Positions 24,615 to 32,724 of a stretch of DNA of 52,564 nt are shown here, in pieces. Both the position numbers and the translations under genes were made by a program. The notes below the pieces were generated by a model, which saw only the letters and a list, made by a program, of their open reading frames with translations, was not told the origin of the DNA and ran no database searches. Position 1 is the first letter of the stretch, and each line of letters begins with the position of its first letter. Source of the DNA: Solimonas soli DSM 21787 (GTDB lineage: Bacteria > Pseudomonadota > Gammaproteobacteria > Nevskiales > Nevskiaceae); NCBI RefSeq assembly GCF_000474945.1, contig NZ_KI440840.1:24074-76637 (forward strand). The letters are read 5' to 3'.

Positions 24615-26675
24615 ATGAAGATTCAGAGCTATGCCGCCGGCAAGTGGGTCAGTGGTGACGGCGGCGAGACGATGCTGAATGCCATTACTGGCGAGCCGGT
24701 GGCCGTAGTATCCAGCAGGGGACTCGATTTCGCAGAGATGCTGCGTTACGGGCGCGAGGTCGGCGGACCGGCGCTGCGCAAGATGAACTTCCACGATCGC
24801 GCGCTGAAGCTGAAAGCCCTCGCACAGTACCTGATGGAGCGCAAGGAAGCCTACTACGAGCTCTCCAAGGCGACGGGCGCGACGCGCTCGGATTCCTGGG
24901 TCGACATCGAAGGCGGCATCGGCACGCTGTTCGCCTATGCCAGCAAGGGCCGTCGCGAATTGCCCAACGCCTCGTTCATCATCGACGGCGCCGTCGAAGG
25001 TTTGTCGAAGAGCGGCAGCTTCGTCGGCCAGCATATCCGCGTGCCGCTGCAAGGAGTTGCGGTACATATCAACGCCTTCAATTTCCCCTGCTGGGGCATG
25101 CTCGAGAAGCTGTCGGTGAACCTGCTGGCCGGTGTGCCGGCGATCGTCAAGCCGGCGAGCCAGACGGCGTATCTGACCGAGCGCATGTTCCGCGACATGA
25201 TCGCGTCCGGAATTTTCCCCGAGGGTTCCCTGCAGCTGATCTGCGGCAGCGTCGGCGATCTGTTCGAGCACCTGGAGTGCCAGGACGTTGTGAGCTTCAC
25301 GGGCTCCGCGTCCACCGGCCAGCGCCTGCGCCAGCACCCCGTAGTCCAGCGCAACTCGGTTCGCTTCACCATGGAGGCCGACTCGCTGAACTCCTGTGTG
25401 CTCGGACCCGACGCTGCTCCGGACCAGCCGGAGTTCGAGTTGTTCGTCAAGGAGGTCGCCCGGGAGATGACGACCAAGGCGGGCCAGAAGTGCACGGCGA
25501 TCCGTCGCGCCTTCGTGCCGCGTGCGCAGCTGGCGGCCGTGACCGAAGCTCTGAAGAAGCGCCTGTCGAAGGTCGTGGTTGGCGATCCTTCGGCTGAAGG
25601 TGTGACGATGGGCGCTCTCGCCAGCCTTGCGCAGCGCGACGAGGTCAAGGCCCGCGTCCGTGACCTGATGACGGAAGCAGATCTGGTCTACGGTTCTCTG
25701 GATGACTTCAGCGTTGTCGGCGCGGATGCTGCAGCTGGCGCCTTCCTGCCGCCGATCCTGCTGAGCTGCGGCAATCCCCAAGGCGCCAGCGTCGTGCATG
25801 AGGTCGAAGCTTTTGGCCCCGTCTCCACGTTGATGCCTTATGACAGTGTCGAAGAAGCAATCCAGCTGGTGCGCCGCGGCGGCGGCAGCCTGGTCGGCTC
25901 GGTGTTCACCTATGACAACGACTTCGCTCGGGAGCTGGTGCTCGGTGCTGCGGCTTTCCATGGGCGCCTGCTCATCGTCAACCGCGACTGCGCCAAGGAA
26001 TCCACCGGCCATGGTTCGCCCATGCCGGGCCTCGTTCACGGCGGCCCGGGCCGCGCCGGCGGCGGCGAAGAAATGGGTGGCATTCGTGGCGTGATGCACT
26101 ATCTGCAGCGCACCGCTCTGCAGGGTTCCCCTGCCACGATCACGGCGATCACCGGTCGCTGGACCAGCGGAAGTCCCCGCCAGGAGGGCATCCACCCGTT
26201 CCGCAAACACCTGGAAGAACTGCAGCTGGGCGACAGCGTCGTCACGGGCACGCGCACGGTCACTCTCGAGGACATCGAACACTTCGCCCACTTCACCGGC
26301 GACACCTTCTATGCCCACATGGACGAGAAGGCGGCCAAAGAGAATCCGTTCTTCGGTGGCCGCGTGGCCCATGGCTACTACCTGGTGTCCGCCGCGGCCG
26401 GCCTCTTCGTCGATCCGTCGCCCGGTCCGGTGCTCGCGAATTACGGCGTGGACAACCTGCGCTTCCTGACTCCGGTACACCCGGGTGACGTTATTCAGGT
26501 CGTTCTGACTTGCAAGGAAAAGAATCCGCGCATCACGGAGCCTTACGGCGAAGTGCGTTGGGACACGGTGATAACGAACCAGGACGGCAAGGTCGTGGCC
26601 CAGTACGACGTGCTGACCATGGTGCGGAAGCTCGGTTCAGGTGCAGCCACGGATGTGGCGAAGGAGGCCGCGTGA
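24615..26675 (+). CDS. paaZ: PaaZ, oxepin-CoA hydrolase / 3-oxo-5,6-dehydrosuberyl-CoA semialdehyde dehydrogenase
   Basis: A 686-aa bifunctional enzyme. The N-terminal aldehyde dehydrogenase domain (about 1-520) carries the NAFNFPCWGMLEK cofactor region and catalytic Cys in KAGQKCTAIR. The C-terminal MaoC-type hydratase domain (about 540-680) shows DIEHFAHFTGDTFYAHMDE and FFGGRVAHGYYLVSAAAGLF. It opens the oxepin ring and oxidises the resulting aldehyde. Length equals the fused form. An AAGGAGG near its end serves the next gene, whose GTG overlaps its stop. Confidence 0.96.
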   Translation: MKIQSYAAGKWVSGDGGETMLNAITGEPVAVVSSRGLDFAEMLRYGREVGGPALRKMNFHDRALKLKALAQYLMERKEAYYELSKATGATRSDSWVDIEGGIGTLFAYASKGRRELPNASFIIDGAVEGLSKSGSFVGQHIRVPLQGVAVHINAFNFPCWGMLEKLSVNLLAGVPAIVKPASQTAYLTERMFRDMIASGIFPEGSLQLICGSVGDLFEHLECQDVVSFTGSASTGQRLRQHPVVQRNSVRFTMEADSLNSCVLGPDAAPDQPEFELFVKEVAREMTTKAGQKCTAIRRAFVPRAQLAAVTEALKKRLSKVVVGDPSAEGVTMGALASLAQRDEVKARVRDLMTEADLVYGSLDDFSVVGADAAAGAFLPPILLSCGNPQGASVVHEVEAFGPVSTLMPYDSVEEAIQLVRRGGGSLVGSVFTYDNDFARELVLGAAAFHGRLLIVNRDCAKESTGHGSPMPGLVHGGPGRAGGGEEMGGIRGVMHYLQRTALQGSPATITAITGRWTSGSPRQEGIHPFRKHLEELQLGDSVVTGTRTVTLEDIEHFAHFTGDTFYAHMDEKAAKENPFFGGRVAHGYYLVSAAAGLFVDPSPGPVLANYGVDNLRFLTPVHPGDVIQVVLTCKEKNPRITEPYGEVRWDTVITNQDGKVVAQYDVLTMVRKLGSGAATDVAKEAA

Positions 26676-27463
26676 GCTACGAGAACATCCAGTTCCAGAT
26701 CGCCGACGGCATAGCGCGCCTGACGCTGAACCGGCCGGACAAGCTCAACAGCTTCACCGTCGCGATGCATCGTGAAGTGCGCGAAGCGCTGACGCTGATC
26801 GAGACCGACCCGAGTGTCCGTGTTCTGCTGCTCACCGGCGCCGGCCGTGGTTTCTGCGCAGGCCAGGACCTCGGTGATCGCGCAGTGGCTCCGGGCGACG
26901 AGCGCGTGGATCTCGGCGCCTCGGTCGAAGACTGGTACGCACCTCTGGTAAGGACGCTGAAGGCGCTACCACTCCCGGTGGTCTGCGCCGTGAACGGCGT
27001 TGCCGCCGGCGCCGGTGCGAACCTGGCTCTCGCTTGTGACATCGTCGTCGCGGCGCGGTCGGCGAGTTTCATCCAGCCGTTCTGCAAATTGGGCCTCATT
27101 CCGGATACCGGCGGAACCTATGCCCTGCCTCGCCTGGTCGGGACTGCGCGCGCCATGGGGCTCGCCATGCTCGGTGAAAAGCTCAGCGCCGAGCAGGCGC
27201 AGGCCTGGGGTCTGATCTGGAAGGTTGTCGACGACGACAAGCTGAAAGACGAAGTCGAGGCGATGGTTCGCGGTTTCGCGATCGCGCCGACGAAAGGCCT
27301 GGCGCGGATGAAACGACTGATCAACGACAGCTTCGAGCACAGCTTCGACGAGGAGCTGATGCTGGAGCGCGACGCCATGCGCGAGCTGGGCTACAGCCGC
27401 GACTACGCCGAAGGCGTCAGCGCCTTCATGGAGAAGCGCACGCCGAAATTCATCGGGGGATAG
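26672..27463 (+). CDS. paaG: PaaG, 1,2-epoxyphenylacetyl-CoA isomerase
   Basis: A 263-aa crotonase-family isomerase that turns the ring epoxide into oxepin-CoA and later shifts a double bond. Family marks are LTLNRPDKLNSFTVAMH, GAGRGFCAGQDLGDR with the usual Asp, GVAAGAGANLALACD and KLGLIPDTGGTYALPRLVG. The start is GTG at 26672, overlapping the paaZ stop and led by AAGGAGG; an upstream in-frame ATG inside paaZ is not used. It is coupled to paaZ. Confidence 0.94.
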   Translation: MSYENIQFQIADGIARLTLNRPDKLNSFTVAMHREVREALTLIETDPSVRVLLLTGAGRGFCAGQDLGDRAVAPGDERVDLGASVEDWYAPLVRTLKALPLPVVCAVNGVAAGAGANLALACDIVVAARSASFIQPFCKLGLIPDTGGTYALPRLVGTARAMGLAMLGEKLSAEQAQAWGLIWKVVDDDKLKDEVEAMVRGFAIAPTKGLARMKRLINDSFEHSFDEELMLERDAMRELGYSRDYAEGVSAFMEKRTPKFIGG

Positions 27464-27470
27464 TGTCTCA

Positions 27471-29003
27471 ATGAGTGCCCTCTCTTCGTCCGACCTGATC
27501 GGAGTCGTCGGAGCCGGCGCCATGGGCGCAGGTATCGCACAAGTGGCCGCGGCAGCCGGGCATCCGGTCCTGATCCACGACACCCGACCGCTGGCCGCCG
27601 ACAAGGCGATCGAAACCATTCGTGCGAACCTCGCCAAACAGGTCGAGAAGGGGCGGATGACGGCAGCGGCATACGAAGCTGCGGCGTCCTCCATGAAGGC
27701 GGTCACCGACTTGTCTTCCTTCAAGGCCAGCGCGCTGGTGATCGAGGCTGTCGTCGAAGACCTCGACGTCAAGAAGCGCCTGTTCTCCGATCTGGAGTCC
27801 ATCGTCGCCAACGACGCCATCCTGGCCACGAATACCTCCTCAATTTCGGTGACGGCAATCGGCTCCGCGCTGAAGCATGCCGGACGGCTCGTGGGCATGC
27901 ATTTCTTTAATCCCGCCCCCGTCATGCAGTTGGTGGAAGTCGTCAGTGGCGTGGCCACCGAAATGGCGATTGCGGAGCGGATCTACGACACCGCCAGAGC
28001 CTGGGGCAAGAAACCGGTACACACGCGCTCGACCCCGGGGTTCATCGTGAACCGCGTTGCGCGGCCGTTCTATGCGGAAGGCTTGAGGCTACTGCAGGAG
28101 GGCGTTGCGGATTGCGCCACGATCGACGCGCTCATGCGCGAGGCAGGAGGTTTTCGCATGGGGCCGTTCGAGCTGATGGACATGATCGGTCACGACGTCA
28201 ACTACGCCGTCACGCGTTCGGTGTTCGACGGCTACTACGGAGATCCGCGATTTTCGCCATCGCTGCTGCAGCTCGAGCGGGTCCAGGCAGGGTTTCTCGG
28301 GCGCAAGTCCGGTCGCGGTTTCTACGACTATGGAGCCAACGCGGTGCCGCCACGCGCGCGCACGGAAGCGCCGGTGGCATTGTCGATCGCTCCGGCGATC
28401 TGGAGCGGCACGGTGCTGGGTGCGGCGCTGGCGGGCCGGCTGCACGCGCGCGGTCTGACCTCGATCGAGCGTCGCGGTGCAGAGGACGGTGTCGTCGCCG
28501 CGATTGGTGAAACGACCATTTATCTGAGCGATGGGCGGACGGCGACCGCCCGCGCGGCCGCCACGGGGAATCCCAACGTCGTCGTCGTCGATCTGGTGTT
28601 CGATCCCGCGACGGCCACGCGCATTGCGGCGGCTCCCGCGGAGCAATGCAGCGATGCTGCGTGGCGGGACGCAGTAGGCCTGCTCCAGGCCAGCGGCCTG
28701 TCGGTATCCCGCCTGAGAGATTCTCCAGGCCTCGCCGTGATGAGGACCGTCGCCATGCTGGCCAACGAAGCGTGCGACGCAGTTCACCAGCAAGTCTGCT
28801 CGCCGGCCGACGTGGACTTGGCGATGCGCGCCGGCGTCGCTTATCCCGCAGGGCCACTGGAGTGGGCAGATCGTCTGGGGGCCAGCACGGTGCTGGCAAT
28901 TCTCGACAATTTGGCGAAGCACTACGGCGAGCCACGCTACCGTGCGTCGCCTCGCCTGCGGCAGAGCAGCCAGTCAGGCAAAGGGCTCCATGAACCAGCC
29001 TGA
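27471..29003 (+). CDS. paaH: PaaH, 3-hydroxyadipyl-CoA dehydrogenase
   Basis: A 510-aa NAD-dependent enzyme. The N-terminal Rossmann motif GAGAMGAG is at 14-21, followed by the TNTSSISVTAIG and GMHFFNPAPVMQLVEVV stretches. Two C-terminal 3-hydroxyacyl-CoA dehydrogenase domains follow (near 190-285 and 410-495), the long form seen in pseudomonads. It oxidises 3-hydroxyadipyl-CoA to 3-oxoadipyl-CoA. Its 3' end overlaps the next start by 14 nt. Confidence 0.94.
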   Translation: MSALSSSDLIGVVGAGAMGAGIAQVAAAAGHPVLIHDTRPLAADKAIETIRANLAKQVEKGRMTAAAYEAAASSMKAVTDLSSFKASALVIEAVVEDLDVKKRLFSDLESIVANDAILATNTSSISVTAIGSALKHAGRLVGMHFFNPAPVMQLVEVVSGVATEMAIAERIYDTARAWGKKPVHTRSTPGFIVNRVARPFYAEGLRLLQEGVADCATIDALMREAGGFRMGPFELMDMIGHDVNYAVTRSVFDGYYGDPRFSPSLLQLERVQAGFLGRKSGRGFYDYGANAVPPRARTEAPVALSIAPAIWSGTVLGAALAGRLHARGLTSIERRGAEDGVVAAIGETTIYLSDGRTATARAAATGNPNVVVVDLVFDPATATRIAAAPAEQCSDAAWRDAVGLLQASGLSVSRLRDSPGLAVMRTVAMLANEACDAVHQQVCSPADVDLAMRAGVAYPAGPLEWADRLGASTVLAILDNLAKHYGEPRYRASPRLRQSSQSGKGLHEPA

Positions 29004-29478
29004 GAAGTCTCTGATCATGACGGTGCTCATGACCTCCGATATGGCCAATTTCAGCGGCAATGTCCACGGCGGAAGGATCCTGTCACTGCTGGACAACGTG
29101 GCATATGCCTGCGCCACCCGCTACAGCCGACGGTACGTGGTGACCCTGTCGGTCGATCAGATGTTCTTCAAGGAGCCGATCCATGTCGGAGATCTGGTGA
29201 CCTTCAAGGCATCGATCAACTACACCGGACGGACCTCGATGGAGGTCGGCATTCGCGTGGAGGCCGAACACATCCTCACGGGTATCTCCCGGCATACCAA
29301 CACCTGCTACTTCACGATGATCGCCATGGACGACCGGAAGAAGCCGGCGGAAGTGCCCGCCCTGTTGATCGAAACCGAGGACGAGCGTCGCCGCTACCGC
29401 GAAGCCGAAGCGCGTCGGCAGCAACGAAAAATATCCGCCGGCGACGGCGGGATTCGCGCAACGAAGGAGGCAGCATGA
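28990..29478 (+). CDS. hotdog acyl-CoA thioesterase (YciA/BACH-type)
   Basis: A 162-aa single hotdog-fold thioesterase of the cytosolic acyl-CoA hydrolase group. MTSDMANFSGNVHGGRILSLLD holds the active-site Asn/Gly/Asp pattern, and RYVVTLSVDQMFFKEPIHVGD is the following strand pair. The C-terminal about 40 residues are charged and helical. It is not PaaI, which follows separately with its own motif. It overlaps paaH by 14 nt and paaI by 4 nt, so it belongs to the operon. It may release CoA from stalled intermediates; this is inference. Confidence 0.85.
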   Translation: MNQPEKSLIMTVLMTSDMANFSGNVHGGRILSLLDNVAYACATRYSRRYVVTLSVDQMFFKEPIHVGDLVTFKASINYTGRTSMEVGIRVEAEHILTGISRHTNTCYFTMIAMDDRKKPAEVPALLIETEDERRRYREAEARRQQRKISAGDGGIRATKEAA

Positions 29479-29918
29479 CGGAGTCCATCGACACCGATTT
29501 GGCGCGCAGAGTCATCACGGCCATGTTTGAGCGCGACCAGGCCTCCAATTTCCTGGGCATGAAGGTGCTCGAGGTGGGGCCGGGAATGGCTGTGGTCAGC
29601 ATGACGGTGCGCCAGGAAATGCTGAATGGTCACCATACTTGCCACGGTGGATTCATCTTCACGCTGGCCGACAGCAGCTTCGCATTCGCCTGCAACAGCC
29701 GCAACGACGCGACGGTCGCCGCCGGCTGCAGCATCGAATATCTGAGGCCGGCGCGCGTCGGCCAAGTGCTGACCGCCACCGCGGCGGAGCGGGCGCTGCC
29801 GGGGCGTACCGGCGTGTACGACGTTTCGGTCACGGATGAGAAAGGCGAACTGATCGCGCTGTTCCGGGGGAAGTCGCACCGCATCGGCGGTCAGGTTGTG
29901 TCCGACGGGCAAGCTTGA
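29475..29918 (+). CDS. paaI: PaaI, phenylacetyl-CoA-type thioesterase
   Basis: A 147-aa hotdog thioesterase of the PaaI family, believed to free CoA from ring-hydroxylated phenylacetyl-CoA dead-end products. The motif HTCHGGFIFTLADSSFAFAC with catalytic Asp is clear, as are the N-terminal ASNFLGMKVLEVGPG and C-terminal TGVYDVSVTDEKGELIALFRG segments. It overlaps the previous gene by ATGA, so translation is coupled. Confidence 0.94.
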   Translation: MTESIDTDLARRVITAMFERDQASNFLGMKVLEVGPGMAVVSMTVRQEMLNGHHTCHGGFIFTLADSSFAFACNSRNDATVAAGCSIEYLRPARVGQVLTATAAERALPGRTGVYDVSVTDEKGELIALFRGKSHRIGGQVVSDGQA

Positions 29919-30055
29919 CGATTCCGGGTGCGGAGGTGCTCGTTGCGGTTGATTGCACAGATTACGAACGGGGCTGCACCCACCGTCATGCGGGGCTGCG
30001 GCGGCTCGGCGACATTCACGTCTGGCCGTGGTTCCAACGGATCGGAGAACCGTTC

Positions 30056-31402
30056 ATGTCCGCAGCAAAAAAATCGGGAGTGTCGGACCCGATCGAAAAA
30101 GCCAGCCGCGATGAGATTCAGGCCCTTCAGCTTCAGCGCCTTCAATGGTCGCTGCGCCATGCTTACGAAAACGTGCCGCATTATCGCCGCAGTTTCGACG
30201 CGGCCGGCGTGCATCCCGAAGATCTGAAGAGTCTCGCGGACCTCGCGCAGTTTCCCTTTCTGACCAAGAAGGATTTGCGCGACAACTATCCCTTCGGCCT
30301 GTTCGCCGTGCCGCGCGAGCAGATCATCCGGATTCACGCGTCCAGCGGAACCACTGGCAAGCCCACGGTCGTCGGCTATACGAAGAACGACATCGACCAC
30401 TGGGCCGACGTCGTCGCGCGCAGCATTCGTGCCGCCGGCGGTGGTCCGGGCGATATCGTGCACATTGCCTACGGTTACGGGCTTTTCACCGGCGGCCTCG
30501 GGGCGCATTACGGTGCGGAACGCGCAGGTTGTACGGTGGTGCCGATGTCGGGCGGGCAGACCGAGAAGCAGGTCCAGCTGATCTGCGACTTCAAGCCGGA
30601 CATCATCATGGTCACGCCGTCCTACATGCTCAACATCATCGAGGAGTTCGGGCGTCAAGGGAAGAATCCCGCGGAGTGCAGCCTGCGTGTTGGCATCTTC
30701 GGCGCCGAGCCCTGGACCAATGCGATGCGGCGAGAAATCGAGACGCGCGCGGGCATCGACGCCGTCGATATCTACGGTCTTTCCGAGGTCATGGGGCCGG
30801 GTGTCGCCAGCGAGTGCATCGAAACCAAGGATGGCCCGGTGATCTGGGAAGATCACTTCTATCCGGAGATCATCGATCCGATGACCGGGGAAGTGCTGCC
30901 CGACGGCGCCGAAGGCGAGCTCGTCTTCACTTCCCTGACCAAGGAAGCGTTGCCTGTCATCCGCTATCGCACGCGCGACCTGACGCGCCTTCTGCCGCCG
31001 ACCGCGCGTTCGATGCGCCGCATCGACAGGATCACCGGACGCTCGGACGACATGCTCATCATCCGCGGCGTCAATGTGTTCCCGACGCAGATCGAGGAAT
31101 TGATCCTCCAGTGTCCCGAACTGGCGCCGCACTACCTGATCGAAGTCACACGTTCCGGCCACCTCGACGAAATGGCGGTATCCGTCGAACTGTCCGATGC
31201 GGCCGGAACCGTCGGTCAGGATCGGGCCAAGGATGTCTCCGGCAAGCTCAAGCACCTGGTCAAGACCTACGTCGGCATCAGCGTCGCCGTGACGGTGCAT
31301 CCCCCGCAGACGATCGAGCGTTCCGCCGGCAAGGCGAAGCGCGTCGTCGATTCGCGTCCGAAATCCACGGCCCCGGCCGTTACTCCAGTTCCGCTTTCCT
31401 GA
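30056..31402 (+). CDS. paaK: PaaK, phenylacetate-CoA ligase
   Basis: A 448-aa adenylate-forming ligase that makes phenylacetyl-CoA from phenylacetate, ATP and CoA, the entry step of the pathway. The ATP loop ASSGTTGKPTVVGYT, the IYGLSEVMGPGVASEC region and the C-terminal RITGRSDDMLIIRGVNVFPTQIEE are visible. The ATG at 30056 is chosen because relatives start there; an open extension of 47 codons further upstream shows no family sequence. The 137-nt gap after paaI is the longest in the operon and could hold an internal promoter, although I see no clear boxes. Confidence 0.95.
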   Translation: MSAAKKSGVSDPIEKASRDEIQALQLQRLQWSLRHAYENVPHYRRSFDAAGVHPEDLKSLADLAQFPFLTKKDLRDNYPFGLFAVPREQIIRIHASSGTTGKPTVVGYTKNDIDHWADVVARSIRAAGGGPGDIVHIAYGYGLFTGGLGAHYGAERAGCTVVPMSGGQTEKQVQLICDFKPDIIMVTPSYMLNIIEEFGRQGKNPAECSLRVGIFGAEPWTNAMRREIETRAGIDAVDIYGLSEVMGPGVASECIETKDGPVIWEDHFYPEIIDPMTGEVLPDGAEGELVFTSLTKEALPVIRYRTRDLTRLLPPTARSMRRIDRITGRSDDMLIIRGVNVFPTQIEELILQCPELAPHYLIEVTRSGHLDEMAVSVELSDAAGTVGQDRAKDVSGKLKHLVKTYVGISVAVTVHPPQTIERSAGKAKRVVDSRPKSTAPAVTPVPLS

Positions 31403-31408
31403 GGCATC

Positions 31409-32617
31409 ATGAGCCGAGACGCTTTCATCTGCGATGCCATCCGTACGCCGTTCGGACGCTACGGCGGGGCACTGGCCGAGGTGCGGACCGACGATCTGGC
31501 GGCGGTGCCGATCCGCGCCCTGATGGATCGCCATCCGCAGCTCGACTGGGCGCAGCTGGATGACGTGATCTACGGTTGCGCCAATCAGGCCGGCGAGGAC
31601 AACCGCAATGTCGCACGCATGGCCGTGCTGCTGTCGGGGCTGCCGCAGGAAGTGCCGGGCACCACGATCAACCGGCTTTGCGGGTCGAGTCTGGACGCGG
31701 TCATCATGGCCGCGCGAGGCATCAAGGCCGGCGATGTTGATCTGCTGATCGCCGGCGGCGTCGAGAGCATGAGCCGTGCGCCGTTCGTCATGGGCAAGGC
31801 CGAGTCGGCCTTCTCGCGCGTGGCGCGCATCGAGGACACCACTATTGGCTGGCGCTTCATCAATCCGCTCATCAAGGCGCGCTTCGGCATCGATTCAATG
31901 CCCGAAACGGCCGAAAACGTGGCGGCGCAGTTCAACATCGAAAGGGCGGCGCAGGACGCCTTCGCCTGGCGCAGCCAGCAACGTTGGAAGAAAGCTTTCG
32001 ACGAAGGCTTCTACGATGGGCAGCTGACGCCGGTCACGATTGCGCAGAAGAAAGGTGAGCCGCGCAAGGTGGAGCGCGATGAGCCACCGCGACCCGATAC
32101 CACGCTGGAGGCACTGGCTCGACTGAAGGGCGTCGTGCGGCCGGATGGTACGGTCACGGCGGGCAACGCCTCTCCCGTCAACGACGGCGCGAGTGCCGTA
32201 CTGCTGGCTTCCGAGGACGCCGTGAAGCAGCACGGACTGAGACCTCGTGCGCGCGTCGTGGCGAGCGCCGCGGTCGGTATCGAACCGCGCATCATGGGTT
32301 TCGCGCCGGCACCGGCTACGCAAAGGGTTTTGCAGAAAGCACGCCTGAAGATCGCCGACATGGACGTCATCGAGCTGAACGAGGCGTTTGCCGCGCAGGG
32401 CTTGGCGGTGACGCGCGCGCTCGGCCTGCCCGACGATGCTCCGCAGGTGAACCCCAACGGTGGCGCCATTGCCATCGGCCATCCACTGGGGGCATCGGGT
32501 GCGCGTCTCGTCGGAGCGGCGGTTACCCAGCTCGAACGCATCGGCGGCCGTTACGGCCTGTGCACGATGTGCATCGGCGTCGGACAGGGGCTGGCGCTGC
32601 TCATCGAGCGCATCTGA
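31409..32617 (+). CDS. paaJ: PaaJ, 3-oxoadipyl-CoA/3-oxo-5,6-dehydrosuberyl-CoA thiolase
   Basis: A 402-aa thiolase. The acylated cysteine is in NRLCGSSLDAV, the second-site motif NEAFAAQGLAVTR and GGAIAIGHPLGASGARLV follow, and the final active Cys is in LCTMCIGVGQG. It cleaves 3-oxoadipyl-CoA to succinyl-CoA and acetyl-CoA and also serves the C8 intermediate. It begins 6 nt after paaK and is the last paa gene. Confidence 0.95.
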   Translation: MSRDAFICDAIRTPFGRYGGALAEVRTDDLAAVPIRALMDRHPQLDWAQLDDVIYGCANQAGEDNRNVARMAVLLSGLPQEVPGTTINRLCGSSLDAVIMAARGIKAGDVDLLIAGGVESMSRAPFVMGKAESAFSRVARIEDTTIGWRFINPLIKARFGIDSMPETAENVAAQFNIERAAQDAFAWRSQQRWKKAFDEGFYDGQLTPVTIAQKKGEPRKVERDEPPRPDTTLEALARLKGVVRPDGTVTAGNASPVNDGASAVLLASEDAVKQHGLRPRARVVASAAVGIEPRIMGFAPAPATQRVLQKARLKIADMDVIELNEAFAAQGLAVTRALGLPDDAPQVNPNGGAIAIGHPLGASGARLVGAAVTQLERIGGRYGLCTMCIGVGQGLALLIERI

Positions 32618-32674
32618 TCGCTTGCACTCAGGGCCAGACTCTCTGCACTGGCTGCAAAGCGCCAAGTGGCTCCC

Positions 32675-32694
32675 TTCTCATAATCGATTGAGAA
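32675..32694. promoter_or_regulatory. inverted repeat upstream of styD
   Basis: TTCTCA and TGAGAA flank TAATCGAT, a perfect 6-bp dyad in the 107-nt gap between paaJ and styD. The sequence is similar to TTCTTAATCTATATGAG at 35131-35147 in the LysR-styA gap. It could be an operator for the LysR or AraC protein of the sty cluster and suggests styD can be transcribed independently of paa. Confidence 0.4.
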
Positions 32695-32724
32695 CATCGA
32701 AATTCCCAGCCCACGGAGCCAGCC

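Noticed and set aside
24603-26480. 625-codon open frame on the minus strand opposite paaZ
   Set aside because: It is antisense to a certain gene, has no family-like sequence, and is rich in His/Arg/Ala as expected for the complement of GC-biased codons.
29915-30055. 47-codon upstream extension of PaaK
   Set aside because: The extension has no similarity to the family, while the ATG at 30056 begins at the usual PaaK start.
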